Assembly: GCA_031553045.1 (NCBI GenBank)
Contig: JAVBLZ010000001.1
Span: forward strand, 62,001 to 126,000
Direction: 5' to 3'
From: CALXQW01 sp031553045
GTDB lineage: Bacteria > Verrucomicrobiota > Verrucomicrobiia > Opitutales > Intestinicryptomonadaceae
Length of the DNA: 64,000 nucleotides
The notes below the pieces were generated by a model that did no database searches, was not told the DNA's origin, and was given only the letters and a program-made list of their open reading frames with translations. Made by a program: the position numbers and the translations under genes. This document shows positions 28,974 through 37,717 of this stretch, piece after piece; position 1 is the stretch's first letter, and each line of letters starts with the position of its first letter.

Positions 28974-29723
28974 TCACGCAAGTTTTTCGAGATTCTTAGC
29001 CGCCACCCAGAATATACAGTCGTCGGAAAACTCCCGCACTTGTTCTGGTTCTAGGGCTATGGCACTGCGCTTGTCATGAAAGACCAGTTCAAAGCCCGCA
29101 TAAATTATATCGGAAATTATTTCAGACCTTGATGGAGAATGTATGAAAATTTTACCATGTTCCGCCTGATAATAACTGTCCCCAAATTCGTCAACCAATG
29201 GGTCTTGCGCATTATTTTTCCAGAGCATTTTTTGCTCGTCCCAATATTTTTGGTGGCGTTCTTCAAACCTGTCATGGGTTGTAAAAATCAAGTGCCCCCC
29301 GTCTTTGAGAGCGTTGAAAATATTTTTAATCACCGCTTTGCGTTGCGCCCTTTTTGGTATCTGCATTAAGCCGTTAAAGCCGAATATTGCTCCGCCATAA
29401 TAATTTTTTTTGAGTTTAATTTTGGTTGCATCGGCACATTCATACTTCACTTTGTCGCCAAGACAAAACGAAATTTCTTGGGCGGCGGCAATCATTGAAT
29501 TTGAAATATCTATTGCGTGTATATCCTCAAAACCTCTTTTATACAAAGAATGTGCAATTCTGCCGGCTCCGCAACCCAACTCCAGAATTGCGGATGACTT
29601 GTCGAAATATTTTTCAAAAAGTTTTTTTTCAGACTCCCAAAGTCCGACATTTGCGGCGGCACGAGTGTATTCGTCCACAACTTGAGGAATTTCAAAATAT
29701 TTTTTTACGTCTTCAGTCTGCAT
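28974..29723 (-). CDS. Class I SAM-dependent methyltransferase
   Basis: 249 residues. Motif I is ILELGCGAGRIAHSL near residue 44, followed by the acidic end of strand 2 (IHAIDISNSMI) and motif IV (GGAIFGFNGLMQ). There is no zinc or DNA-binding domain. The acceptor cannot be told from sequence. Its start is one base from the ribD stop. Small-molecule or lipid methylation is possible; I make no firmer claim. Confidence 0.8.
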   Translation of the reverse strand: MQTEDVKKYFEIPQVVDEYTRAAANVGLWESEKKLFEKYFDKSSAILELGCGAGRIAHSLYKRGFEDIHAIDISNSMIAAAQEISFCLGDKVKYECADATKIKLKKNYYGGAIFGFNGLMQIPKRAQRKAVIKNIFNALKDGGHLIFTTHDRFEERHQKYWDEQKMLWKNNAQDPLVDEFGDSYYQAEHGKIFIHSPSRSEIISDIIYAGFELVFHDKRSAIALEPEQVREFSDDCIFWVAAKNLEKLA

Positions 29724-29724
29724 T

Positions 29725-30831
29725 TTATAGATACTTTACATAACCACGTTGCATTACATCTGGCGGGAAGTGAGTTTTTTTTGGGTCATCAATCACCCAG
29801 CTATTTTTCACATCTTGGGTAAAAGCGTCAACGCCGCCCGCCCCGATATTTTTGCCGTTGTGATATATGAATGCGTAGTCAACGGCCTTCGCCCTTAGCA
29901 TTGCCGATAACAATTTTGCGCCGGCTTCAACATACAAAGCCATGATACCCTCTCTGAACAATTTTCTTTTAAGCTCATCAAAAAATTCTTCCTGAGAATT
30001 TCTTTTTGCAGAAAGCTGCATGACCCTAATGCCATTATCTTTGAGGTAAGAAATTCTATCTTGAGGAGTGTCGGCAAAAGCCACAATTCTGGTTTTGTCT
30101 TTAAATTCGTCTGTAAAAATTTTCTTCTTTACGAGTTTTTCCGCATTACCCAAATCATGCGCAAATACAAGCCTTTCATGGCATTCAACAGGTTCGCCCT
30201 CGAGCCTGATTGTCAGCGAGGGGTCATCAATCAGCACCGTTGCGGTTGAAGTTGCGATAGCCGGAAAAAGTAATCTGAACAAATGCACATTTTTATCCGC
30301 AAGCACGCTTGTTATTTTTGTGTTCAAACCTATGCCTGCGGCAATCTTTCCATCGCCAGACTGCGCCGATTTTATGGCAAGCATTGCCTTTGCATTTTGT
30401 ATTGTGAAGTTGTAAATAAAATTCAAGTTCCGACATTCTTCTTCATTGACGCCTGATACAACTTCAATACCAGCAGACCTCAATATATCTACGCCCCTGC
30501 CAGCGTGTAAAGGATTCGGGTCTAAAGCGCCCACAACAACCCTTCTGATGCCAGAGCTTATTATAGCATCCGTACAGGCACCCGTGCGCCCTTTTGTTGA
30601 GCAGGGTTCAAGCGTAATATACATGGTTGATGCGCCTGAAATTGGTCTTTTGAGGCTTTTAAGACATTCAATTTCAGCATGGGGTTGCCCGTCCGCCTTG
30701 TGGTATCCGCTTGCGATAATTTCAGTTCCATCGGCTATGATTGCGCCCACCATTGGGTTGGGATGAGTACGCCCCCACGCCTTTCTGGCAAAGCGCAGCG
30801 CCTCTATCATCATATTTTTATCTGTTCTCAT
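29725..30831 (-). CDS. ribD: Bifunctional riboflavin deaminase/reductase
   Basis: 368 residues. The N-terminal deaminase domain (about 1-145) has the zinc motif HAEIE and the EPCSTKGRTGAC pair of cysteines. The C-terminal reductase domain (about 150-365) binds NADPH. Together they convert the product of GTP cyclohydrolase II to the ribityl compound of the riboflavin pathway. No ribE, ribBA or ribH gene is in the window, and no FMN riboswitch is seen before the start. Confidence 0.93.
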   Translation of the reverse strand: MRTDKNMMIEALRFARKAWGRTHPNPMVGAIIADGTEIIASGYHKADGQPHAEIECLKSLKRPISGASTMYITLEPCSTKGRTGACTDAIISSGIRRVVVGALDPNPLHAGRGVDILRSAGIEVVSGVNEEECRNLNFIYNFTIQNAKAMLAIKSAQSGDGKIAAGIGLNTKITSVLADKNVHLFRLLFPAIATSTATVLIDDPSLTIRLEGEPVECHERLVFAHDLGNAEKLVKKKIFTDEFKDKTRIVAFADTPQDRISYLKDNGIRVMQLSAKRNSQEEFFDELKRKLFREGIMALYVEAGAKLLSAMLRAKAVDYAFIYHNGKNIGAGGVDAFTQDVKNSWVIDDPKKTHFPPDVMQRGYVKYL

Positions 30832-30836
30832 AAAGA

Positions 30837-31478
30837 CTATGCCCTTACGAATGAATTTCCAATCTTTTCAGCCTTTACCGATGTTTCCGGACCATGCCCC
30901 ACATACAAGACTGTCTCATCCGGAAGCGTGTAAATTTTTTCCCTAATTGATTTTTCTAGAACTGCGTAATTGCCCGTAGGCAAATCTGTCCTGCCGATAC
31001 TGCCCGAGAAAATCACATCTCCCACAAAAGCCGTGGGCGGGGTTTCATTTTCAAAATAATAAACTATGCTGCCGTCGGCGTGCCCTGGAGCGTATAGACA
31101 TTTTATTTTTTCCCCTGCGATTTCCAAGATTTCTCCGTCGCTTACCTCTACATCTATCTTGGAATTTTCAAAACCGTGAAACCCGTATAAGAATGCGTCT
31201 TGAAAGCCCTCTTTTTCGATAAAGTCTTTTGCGCCCTTGTGGGAATAGACCTTTGCACCTGTCAGGTTTGAAAGTTTTTTTGCATCCCACATGTGGTCCC
31301 AATGTCCGTGCGTAAGCAATATTGCAACCAGCTTTCTATTGTGTTTTTTTAGGAACTCCGGAATATTTTCCACAGTATAATGCGGCGCATCTATGAGTAT
31401 AGCCTCGTCTGTATTGTCGGGAAAAATGAGGTAAGCGTTGACCTCTATGGGGCCCAATTCAAATTTATTTATCTGCAT
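30837..31478 (-). CDS. MBL-fold hydrolase, glyoxalase II-like
   Basis: 213 residues from the chosen start. The in-frame stretch upstream would run into the neighbouring esterase, so the ATG at 31478 (MQINKFELGPIEVN) is preferred. The binuclear metal motif HxHxDH is THGHWDHMW, followed by APGHADGS, which supplies the next His ligand, and VGDVIFSGSIGR, which carries the bridging Asp. Such proteins hydrolyse thioesters or related bonds. It sits between ribD and the esterases. Confidence 0.85.
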   Translation of the reverse strand: MQINKFELGPIEVNAYLIFPDNTDEAILIDAPHYTVENIPEFLKKHNRKLVAILLTHGHWDHMWDAKKLSNLTGAKVYSHKGAKDFIEKEGFQDAFLYGFHGFENSKIDVEVSDGEILEIAGEKIKCLYAPGHADGSIVYYFENETPPTAFVGDVIFSGSIGRTDLPTGNYAVLEKSIREKIYTLPDETVLYVGHGPETSVKAEKIGNSFVRA

Positions 31479-31479
31479 A

Positions 31480-32322
31480 TTATTTGTTCCCAAAATAGTA
31501 TTTAAGCCAAACTCCACAGATATTGTTCCAAGAGCGCATGGGTTTTGAGTCTTCTTTTTTGCGTATGCCCGTGCCGTGTCCACCCTCGCTGAAAAGATGC
31601 AAATCCGCCTTGACGCCTATCTTTTTTAGAGTCAAGTAATAGGCAATGGAACTGTCCACCCATCTATCGTCCTGAGCCGCAATAATGAACGCTCTTGGCG
31701 CATTTTTATCAACTTTCAAATCTTCAGGGAAAGCGTAATTTTCATCCAAAGACAAATATGCGGGATAAACCGCAACCGTAAAATCTGGACGTGCCGAAAG
31801 TTTGTCCGCCTCATCATGCGCTTCATAAGCAGATATGTTGTAGTTTGCCGACGCCCTAACAATCAGATGTCCGCCAGCACTAAAACCCAGAACGCCAAGG
31901 CGATTTGGGTCTATATTCCATTTTGCTGCGTTAAACCTTGCCAAGCGTATTGCACGCTGTAAGTCGGCAAATGCGCCGTCTTTATTGTCGGGCACTCTAT
32001 ACTTAAGCACTATCGCATTAAAGCCTTCAGAGTTTAACCACTTTGCAATTTCAGTACCCTCTAAATCCCAAGCCATGACTTTGTATCCGCCGCCCGGACA
32101 CACTATGACCGTGGGCGCAGGCTGTGCAGATTCTATCGGGAAAAACACCATTTCAGGAACACTGACATTGGTGTATTTTAATATACCGACACTTTTGAGC
32201 TCTTCCGGTTCTGAACAAATTTCACCGGGGGCTTTACCTTCCCAAAGTTTTTGGTTGTCTATTTTTGCGTTTAAAGCAAATGCTGAAAAAAACGCCAGTA
32301 AGCATATACTAATATATTTCAT
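31480..32322 (-). CDS. Secreted alpha/beta-hydrolase esterase, copy 1
   Basis: 280 residues with a Sec signal (ends near LNAK). It has a GGGY oxyanion loop (VCPGGGYKVM), the nucleophile elbow GFSAGGH, a DDRW acid segment and a GGHG histidine near the end, as in BD-FAE/acetyl xylan esterase-like enzymes. Such enzymes de-acetylate plant polysaccharides, which suits the rhamnosidase elsewhere in the window. It is clearly paralogous to the next gene upstream. Confidence 0.85.
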   Translation of the reverse strand: MKYISICLLAFFSAFALNAKIDNQKLWEGKAPGEICSEPEELKSVGILKYTNVSVPEMVFFPIESAQPAPTVIVCPGGGYKVMAWDLEGTEIAKWLNSEGFNAIVLKYRVPDNKDGAFADLQRAIRLARFNAAKWNIDPNRLGVLGFSAGGHLIVRASANYNISAYEAHDEADKLSARPDFTVAVYPAYLSLDENYAFPEDLKVDKNAPRAFIIAAQDDRWVDSSIAYYLTLKKIGVKADLHLFSEGGHGTGIRKKEDSKPMRSWNNICGVWLKYYFGNK

Positions 32323-32324
32323 AT

Positions 32325-33188
32325 TTATTTTTTTGAAGGGTTTAAGAAATAGTATTTAAGCCATTCGCCGCAGATGTTGTGCCAATCTTTCATGGGTTCT
32401 TGAGTTCTGCGCACACCCTTGCCGTGTCCGCCGTCGGCGAATAAATGTATGTCCGCTTTTACGCCCATTTTTTTTGCCGCAAGATAATAGGCTATAGAGC
32501 TGTCAAAATACTTAACGTCATCCTGCGCCTGAGTTATAAAGACAGGCGGAGTATCTTTCGTAATTTTAATTTCTGGAGGCAAAGTATAATTTGCGTCCGT
32601 ATATAAATAGGCAGGATACACCAACACAGAAAAATCAGGACGCGCAGAAAGTTTGTCGGCGGCGTCTGTGGGCTCATATGCTTGTATATTAAAGCTTGTG
32701 GATGTGCGTGCAGTCAAGTGCCCGCCTGCGCTGAAACCCAGCATGCCAAGCCTATTTGGGTCTATATTCCAAGCCTTTGCGTTATATCTGATTAGGCGCA
32801 AAGCACGCTGGGCGTCGGCAAATGCGCCGTCCCTATTTTCAGGAATTCTGTATTTAAGAATCACGGCGGTAAAGCCTATTGAATTTAGCCACTTTGCAAT
32901 TTCCGTGCCCTCATGCTCTATACAGACCCTGCCATAGCCGCCACCAGGACAAATCAAAACCGCAGGCGCAGGTGTTTCAGATTCCACTTTATAGATTGAT
33001 ATGGTTGGAACGCTTACAAATTTATAATTTCTATCGCCCTTCAAGATTATTTCTTCATCCTCTTTGCACACCTTGCCAGGCGCTTTTGCATCCCAAATAT
33101 TGAGAACCTTGTCTTGAGAAAATGCCGCAATAGACAGCATAAAAGCCGCCGTCAGACAAAAAAATTTCTTTATTAAAGCTATATTCAT
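32325..33188 (-). CDS. Secreted alpha/beta-hydrolase esterase, copy 2
   Basis: 287 residues from the chosen start, which gives a Sec signal (ends near AAFSQ); an in-frame ATG lies 42 bases upstream. It carries the same GGGYG oxyanion loop, GFSAGGH elbow and DGGHG histidine as copy 1. The two copies are tandem and share long identical blocks (NIDPNRLG, DSSIAYYL, GVKADIHLF/GVKADLHLF), implying a fairly recent duplication. It is the first gene of its minus-strand run. Confidence 0.85.
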   Translation of the reverse strand: MNIALIKKFFCLTAAFMLSIAAFSQDKVLNIWDAKAPGKVCKEDEEIILKGDRNYKFVSVPTISIYKVESETPAPAVLICPGGGYGRVCIEHEGTEIAKWLNSIGFTAVILKYRIPENRDGAFADAQRALRLIRYNAKAWNIDPNRLGMLGFSAGGHLTARTSTSFNIQAYEPTDAADKLSARPDFSVLVYPAYLYTDANYTLPPEIKITKDTPPVFITQAQDDVKYFDSSIAYYLAAKKMGVKADIHLFADGGHGKGVRRTQEPMKDWHNICGEWLKYYFLNPSKK

Positions 33189-33316
33189 AAAATTAGTTTT
33201 TGAATTGGTAATAATTAAGAAAATCCTCATTTAGGTCAATAGATTTTAATTTTTCCAGACTCATTTGTAATCATAGGTATAGAGTTTCTGTTTTATCAAA
33301 AGTTCCCAAAGTTGTT

Positions 33317-33345
33317 TTGCGCAAAAAAGAGAAAATGTGTATTCT
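33317..33345 (+). promoter_or_regulatory. Candidate promoter of the terminase-like block
   Basis: TTGCGC (33317), a 17-base spacer, and TATTCT (33340-33345). The -10 is fair and the -35 poor. It lies 20 bases before the first gene of the block. Confidence 0.3.
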
Positions 33346-33365
33346 GGCAAAAACATAATATTTGC

Positions 33366-33773
33366 ATGAATCCACAATCTCCTGAATTTATCGGCACGGG
33401 TCTAATGATTTCCACCGCACTGCTAGCGGCGTATTATCTTGTTTTAAAGATAAAAGAATCTCATTCGGAACGCCCCGACCCAAAACTTACATACGCAACG
33501 CAAGCGCATCTTGAACGCACACGTTCAGAGCTCATGCAGGCAATAACAGAAGTTGTAAAAGACGTACGCAGCCTGCGTTCAGAAATACGCCACGATATAG
33601 CCAATGTACAAACTCAATACTCTCAAAGCCTGACGGAAACAAGAGAGCTAATCAGCAAAAACGCTCAAAATATAAGCGCACTAATCGCCCAAGCCCAGTT
33701 GAGCAATCAAAGAATTGCCGAACTAAATTTACGTACAGACAAAATTTCCATGAGAACAAAAAAAGAACAATGA
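33366..33773 (+). CDS. Mu gp25-like (DUF2730-type) membrane/coiled-coil protein
   Basis: 135 residues from the ATG at 33366. One transmembrane segment (about residues 9-28) is followed by a long charged helix (about 45-125) predicted to coil. This shape fits DUF2730, the phage Mu gp25 family, whose gene precedes the terminase block in Mu. The sequence match is by architecture and gene order, not by a motif. The next gene starts four bases before its stop. Confidence 0.5.
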   Translation: MNPQSPEFIGTGLMISTALLAAYYLVLKIKESHSERPDPKLTYATQAHLERTRSELMQAITEVVKDVRSLRSEIRHDIANVQTQYSQSLTETRELISKNAQNISALIAQAQLSNQRIAELNLRTDKISMRTKKEQ

Positions 33774-34063
33774 ATAATATGAACACAAAACTATTAAGCA
33801 AAACACTGTTAAGACGCACCTCAATATTGTTACAACTTCAAGCCGCATACCCTGCCGCTTTGACTTCGGAAATGCTGCTGCGGGGCATTAAGTTAAATTG
33901 CGTTCCGCTTGATGAGATTTCTGAAAATCTGCTGGAATCCGATATCGCATATCTGGAAGAAAAAAATTATCTAAAGCGAGAAAATGCCGAACTTTGCGCC
34001 GCCGTAAAGCGCATTTCATTAAGCGCAAAAGGACTGGATTATCTGGACATGATGGGATTTTAA
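33770..34063 (+). CDS. Mu gp26-like small winged-helix-type protein
   Basis: 97 residues. The stretch TLLRRTSILLQLQAAYPAAL, then DIAYLEEKNYLKRE and SLSAKGLDYLDMMG, follows a pattern I associate with Mu gp26 and similar phage proteins: a winged-helix scaffold with an end phrase like xLTAxGLDxL. An alternative ATG lies nine bases further in. It overlaps the previous gene by four bases. Confidence 0.55.
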   Translation: MNNMNTKLLSKTLLRRTSILLQLQAAYPAALTSEMLLRGIKLNCVPLDEISENLLESDIAYLEEKNYLKRENAELCAAVKRISLSAKGLDYLDMMGF

Positions 34064-34064
34064 T

Positions 34065-34454
34065 ATGCCTGAATTGGAAAATCTAAAACCCGCAAAAAAG
34101 AGGGTTTGCAAAAAAAAATCCCAACAAGAAAGCGAAAGATTTTGCGAGCATCTGGAAAATATCATTGAGGCAAAAAGCTCCACAAATAAAATCGTGGGGA
34201 AAGTTGATGCAAACTGCGATATAGAAACAAATGTAATAGCGCAAGTTTGGCAAAGCCTCTTTGAATTTTTCTGCTTAAACCCAAAGGCGGAAATTTCACT
34301 CACAGACCTCAACACCGCTTCAAGTGTCATACAAAGGTTGTGCAGTGCGCAAAATACAAATTCAAAAATTTCAGCTTCAAAAAACCCTGACAATACGCAT
34401 ACGCAAATTTCAGATGCTCTCAAAGAAATTGAAATGCGTTTAAAACTACTTTGA
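34065..34454 (+). CDS. Mu gp27-like terminase small subunit, possibly short at the N-terminus
   Basis: 129 residues. Residues of about 50-100, where VDANCDIETNVIAQVWQSL is followed by LTDLNTASSVIQRL, resemble the C-terminal half of DUF3486, the small terminase of Mu-like phages. The first ~50 residues are basic and polar and lack a visible helix-turn-helix, which normally binds the packaging site; family members are usually near 190 residues. It overlaps the next gene by four bases (ATGA). Confidence 0.45.
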   Translation: MPELENLKPAKKRVCKKKSQQESERFCEHLENIIEAKSSTNKIVGKVDANCDIETNVIAQVWQSLFEFFCLNPKAEISLTDLNTASSVIQRLCSAQNTNSKISASKNPDNTHTQISDALKEIEMRLKLL

Positions 34455-35830
34455 TGCAAAATTTATCGGACAGTCAAAACAGCTTCTTTTTACCATATCA
34501 AAAGAAGTGGATATTGGATGATTCCAGAATAAAAATTATGGAAAAATCCAGACAAATAGGCCTAAGCTGGAGCACAGCTTACGACCTTGTGCGCAGACAC
34601 ATCCTTGAAAAGTCCGGTACAAATTCTTGGGTAAGTTCTCGCGATGAATTGCAAGCAAAACTCTTTATTGATGACTGCAAAAAATTTTCAGACATATTGG
34701 GGTTGGCGGCAAAAAGTTTTTGCATAGAAAAATTTGAAGATTCTTCCGAGAGCAATTTGCGAACTCTTGCATTTGCAAACGGCGCAAAAATAAATTCCCT
34801 TTCTTCAAATGCAGACGCCCAAGCCGGAAAAAGAGGCACAAGAGTCCTCGACGAATTTGCGCTGCACCCAGACCCTTTCAAACTGTATTCCATAGCGTAT
34901 CCAGGCATAACTTGGGGCGGACAATTACAGATAATTTCAACACATAGAGGGGCGGATAACTTCTTCAACAAATTAATTGAAGAAGTTAAAAATAAAAATA
35001 ACCCTAAAAAAATATCTTTGCATAAGGTTACCCTTCAAGATGCTTTGGAACAGGGGCTATTAAAAAAATTAAAACAAAAACTCTGCAAAGAATCTGAAAT
35101 TCAAGATATGGATGAGGCAGCATATTTTGATTACATAAAAAATTCTTGTGCAGATTACCAAAGCTTTCTTCAAGAATATATGTGCGTACCTGAAGATGAA
35201 AACAGCTCTTTTATTTCCTCTGCAATCCTTGAAAAAAATTTGTATGAAGAAAATTTTGATTGGCGCAAAACACCAGACGAAAAAGGTTTTTTTTATCTGG
35301 GCGTTGATGTTGCCAGAAGCAATGATTTAAGCGTCTTTTGGCTCTTGGAAAAATCTTGCGATACGCTTTTTACAAGAGATGTTGTTGTCTTAAAAGATGT
35401 CTCATTTTCAGAACAAGAAAGAATACTTTACAGCTTTTTAAAACACCCTTCTTTGAGGCGTGTTGCAATAGATCAAAGCGGTCTGGGCAGACAATTTGCA
35501 GAAAGAGCCTCAGAGCGTTTCGGACAGACAAGAATTGAAGGTGTCAGTTTTACGGGCAGCATAAAAGAAATGCTTGCTTACCCATTAAAAAGCGCCTTTG
35601 AAGACTGTAAATTGAGAATACCAAATGAGCTGGAAATTCGCTGCGATATACGCAGCATAAAAAAAGAGACGACGATTACCGGCGCAATCAGATTCTCGGC
35701 AGAACGTTCGCAAAATGGACACGCCGACAGGTTTTGGGCTTTGGCGCTTGCCAATTATGCCGCAAAAGAATCTTACACAAATACGCAAGTGAACTTACTG
35801 GAGCGTAAAAAAAATAATTTTGTATGGTAA
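34451..35830 (+). CDS. Mu gp28-like terminase large subunit
   Basis: 459 residues. The ATPase part has a Walker A-like motif, EKSRQIGLSWS (31-41), of the kind seen in Mu-type terminases, and Walker B VLDEF (132-136). The nuclease part has three acidic residues in the expected order: D286 (LGVDVAR), D341 (VAIDQS) and D426 (HADRFWALALA). All look intact. In phages it cuts and packs DNA into heads. No portal, head or tail gene follows; HU is next, on the other strand. Confidence 0.85.
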   Translation: MMQNLSDSQNSFFLPYQKKWILDDSRIKIMEKSRQIGLSWSTAYDLVRRHILEKSGTNSWVSSRDELQAKLFIDDCKKFSDILGLAAKSFCIEKFEDSSESNLRTLAFANGAKINSLSSNADAQAGKRGTRVLDEFALHPDPFKLYSIAYPGITWGGQLQIISTHRGADNFFNKLIEEVKNKNNPKKISLHKVTLQDALEQGLLKKLKQKLCKESEIQDMDEAAYFDYIKNSCADYQSFLQEYMCVPEDENSSFISSAILEKNLYEENFDWRKTPDEKGFFYLGVDVARSNDLSVFWLLEKSCDTLFTRDVVVLKDVSFSEQERILYSFLKHPSLRRVAIDQSGLGRQFAERASERFGQTRIEGVSFTGSIKEMLAYPLKSAFEDCKLRIPNELEIRCDIRSIKKETTITGAIRFSAERSQNGHADRFWALALANYAAKESYTNTQVNLLERKKNNFVW

Positions 35831-35880
35831 CAATTTTACCCACACAAAAGCCTGCTTTTTTATGCCTACAAAGCGCAAAC

Positions 35881-35910
35881 AAAAAAGGGAGCTTCCTTGC
35901 GGAAGCTCCC
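35881..35910 (-). terminator. Terminator of the HU gene
   Basis: A perfect 10-bp stem GGGAGCTTCC / GGAAGCTCCC (35887-35896 with 35901-35910) and a T run on the minus strand. It may also block read-through from the terminase block. Confidence 0.85.
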
Positions 35911-35937
35911 AAAATATTGTCTAGTAGTTATACAGAA

Positions 35938-36219
35938 TTACTTAGCAACAGATTTTTTGAAATCTGCGCCAGCCTTGAACTTAACAACGTTCGTAGCTTT
36001 GATCTGGATCTTCTGTTTTGTTTTTGGATTGATACCAGTGCGTGCTTTTCTTTTTGTCACAGAGAATGTGCCAAAACCGATAAGCTGAAGCTTCTTGTTC
36101 TTCTTAACGCCAGCTTTCATTGCTGCGATAACTGCATCCAAAGCACGTTCTGCACATGCTTTTGTTGCGTCTTTGCCGAGGAGCTTCTGTATTTCTACGA
36201 TGAGGTCTGCTTTATTCAT
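35938..36219 (-). CDS. hup: HU family DNA-binding protein
   Basis: 93 residues, the usual length. HU bends DNA and organises the nucleoid. The signature GFGTFSVTKRKARTGINP covers the beta-arm that inserts into the minor groove, with the conserved Pro. The upstream 219 bases are very AT-rich with repeated T runs. A candidate promoter lies about 70-95 bases before the ATG. Confidence 0.96.
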   Translation of the reverse strand: MNKADLIVEIQKLLGKDATKACAERALDAVIAAMKAGVKKNKKLQLIGFGTFSVTKRKARTGINPKTKQKIQIKATNVVKFKAGADFKKSVAK

Positions 36220-36284
36220 TTTAGTTTTTTGGTTTGTTAGTTTTTTATTACTAGTGGTTAAAAGTTAAATCACTAATTGTGCAA

Positions 36285-36313
36285 AGAATGCTAAATTGCA
36301 TACTTTGCGTCAA
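36285..36313 (-). promoter_or_regulatory. Candidate promoter of hup
   Basis: Minus strand TTGACG (36313-36308), a 17-base spacer, CATTCT (36290-36285). The -35 is strong and the -10 weak. It would leave a leader of about 60 bases. Confidence 0.35.
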
Positions 36314-36384
36314 CTGAAAAAATGCATTTTTTAAAGATTTTTTTTGTCTGAAATACGATTTTTAGACGCATTAGGGTTTTTTTT

Positions 36385-36419
36385 GGCAAAAATTTGACCT
36401 TTTTTAGGTCTATTTTGCC
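36385..36419. repeat. Hairpin upstream of hup
   Basis: Inverted repeat GGCAAAA / TTTTGCC around an inner GACCT / AGGTC stem. It lacks a T run on either side that would make it a simple terminator. Located between the pilin-like gene and hup. Confidence 0.4.
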
Positions 36420-36438
36420 AATTAAGACTCACGCATAT

Positions 36439-36780
36439 CTAGTATTTGTACGATACTTCCAAGCCAATTAAAGTCCGCACAGTCAATATTCCGCCGCCGA
36501 CATTTACAATAAGAGCATCGTAAGTTTCACCCGCCACAGGGTCAATTTCATCTATCAGTTTTTTCTTTTTCATCACCTGATACGTTAAACTTTTTTCAGG
36601 AGAGTCTTTAAGATACGCTGTACCCACTTGCGCCATGTGCGCCAAATTTCTCTCTATTTTTTTAAGGCGATAAATCTCCGCCCCCTTTACCGCACAAGGA
36701 ATAAGGATGGCAATCAGTATAAAAAGTATGGTTGCCAAAATCATAGATTCTCTTGAAAGATGTGCCTTAATATTTCGCAT
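36439..36780 (-). CDS. Small single-pass membrane protein, pilin-like
   Basis: 113 residues with one transmembrane helix near the N-terminus (about 12-33) and a short periplasmic part. The C-terminal part (LTYQVMKKKKLIDEI, then DPVAGETYDALIV) recalls the end of pilin-type proteins of Opitutaceae, in which a VAGETYP-like phrase is common. It lacks the G/A-F-T-x-x-E prepilin motif, so it would not be cleaved by PilD in the usual way. It stands alone, between hup and the ZIP gene. The relationship is my inference from pattern similarity. Confidence 0.5.
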   Translation of the reverse strand: MRNIKAHLSRESMILATILFILIAILIPCAVKGAEIYRLKKIERNLAHMAQVGTAYLKDSPEKSLTYQVMKKKKLIDEIDPVAGETYDALIVNVGGGILTVRTLIGLEVSYKY

Positions 36781-36879
36781 AATTATTGTCTTCTTAAAGC
36801 AGATTACATAATGGCATGCAATTTTAAAATTTTATTCAAGGCGCTTGACGCCAAAAATAATTAGCCTAATTTGACGAGT

Positions 36880-37716
36880 ATGAATGATACTGTTTTTTAC
36901 GCTTTGTTAATTACTTTTCTTGCGGGCATATCAACATCTTTGGGCGGCATGATTTCTTACTGCGTAAAGCCTAATGATATGCGTATTCTTGCCTTTGGCA
37001 TGAGTTTTTCGGCGGGTGTTATGATATATATTTCTTTTATGGAAATTCTGCCTATCTCCGTTGACAAGCTTTCGCCAAATTTTCCCACGGGCAAAGTTGC
37101 GGCGGCGATAAGTGTTTCTTTATTTTTCTTGGGCGCATTTGTAACAGCTTTAATAGACAGGCTTTCTCCAGGTCATGTTGACGAAAACCTCATTGAAGAA
37201 TCTTGCGAGATTGAAGACGAGAACAAAAGCCATTCGGGCAAAAACAATCATTCGCACGCCAAGAAAAAAAATCTGCATAGGGTTGGCGTATTTACGGCAT
37301 TCGCCCTTTGCCTGCATAATTTCCCCGAAGGTCTTGCGGTATTTGCTTCAAGTCTGAATAGTTTTTCTTTAAGTATTCCCATTGCCGTGGCGATAGCCCT
37401 GCACAATATTCCGGAAGGTTTGTCTGTGGCATTGCCGATTTACAACGCAACAGGCAGCCGCAAAAAAGCTTTTTGGTGGGCTACTTTAAGCGGACTTGCC
37501 GAACCCGTTGGCGCAGTTGTTGGTTTTTTTGTAATAAACTCGCTCTCAGACGGTCTCACGCTGGGCGTGGTTTTTGCGCTTATTGCAGGTATAATGGTAT
37601 ATGTTGCGCTTGACGAACTTTTGCCCACAGCGCAAGAATACGGGCACGGGCATGAAGCTATTTTAGGCACATTTGCCGGTATGGCGGTGATGGCGGCAAG
37701 TTTACTTTTTATTTGA
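36880..37716 (+). CDS. ZIP family metal transporter
   Basis: 278 residues from the ATG at 36880. About eight transmembrane segments. The metal path is in the HNFPEGLAVF (TM4) and HNIPEGLSVALP (TM5) motifs. A His-rich loop (SHSGKNNHSHAKKK) lies between TM3 and TM4. It most resembles ZupT, which imports zinc and other divalent metals. It is monocistronic; a strong terminator separates it from convergent clpB. Confidence 0.9.
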   Translation: MNDTVFYALLITFLAGISTSLGGMISYCVKPNDMRILAFGMSFSAGVMIYISFMEILPISVDKLSPNFPTGKVAAAISVSLFFLGAFVTALIDRLSPGHVDENLIEESCEIEDENKSHSGKNNHSHAKKKNLHRVGVFTAFALCLHNFPEGLAVFASSLNSFSLSIPIAVAIALHNIPEGLSVALPIYNATGSRKKAFWWATLSGLAEPVGAVVGFFVINSLSDGLTLGVVFALIAGIMVYVALDELLPTAQEYGHGHEAILGTFAGMAVMAASLLFI

Positions 37717-37717
37717 A

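Noticed and set aside
34019..34459. 146-codon open frame on the minus strand across the small terminase gene
   Set aside because: The plus-strand frame is coupled by ATGA overlaps to the large terminase; the reverse frame has no support.
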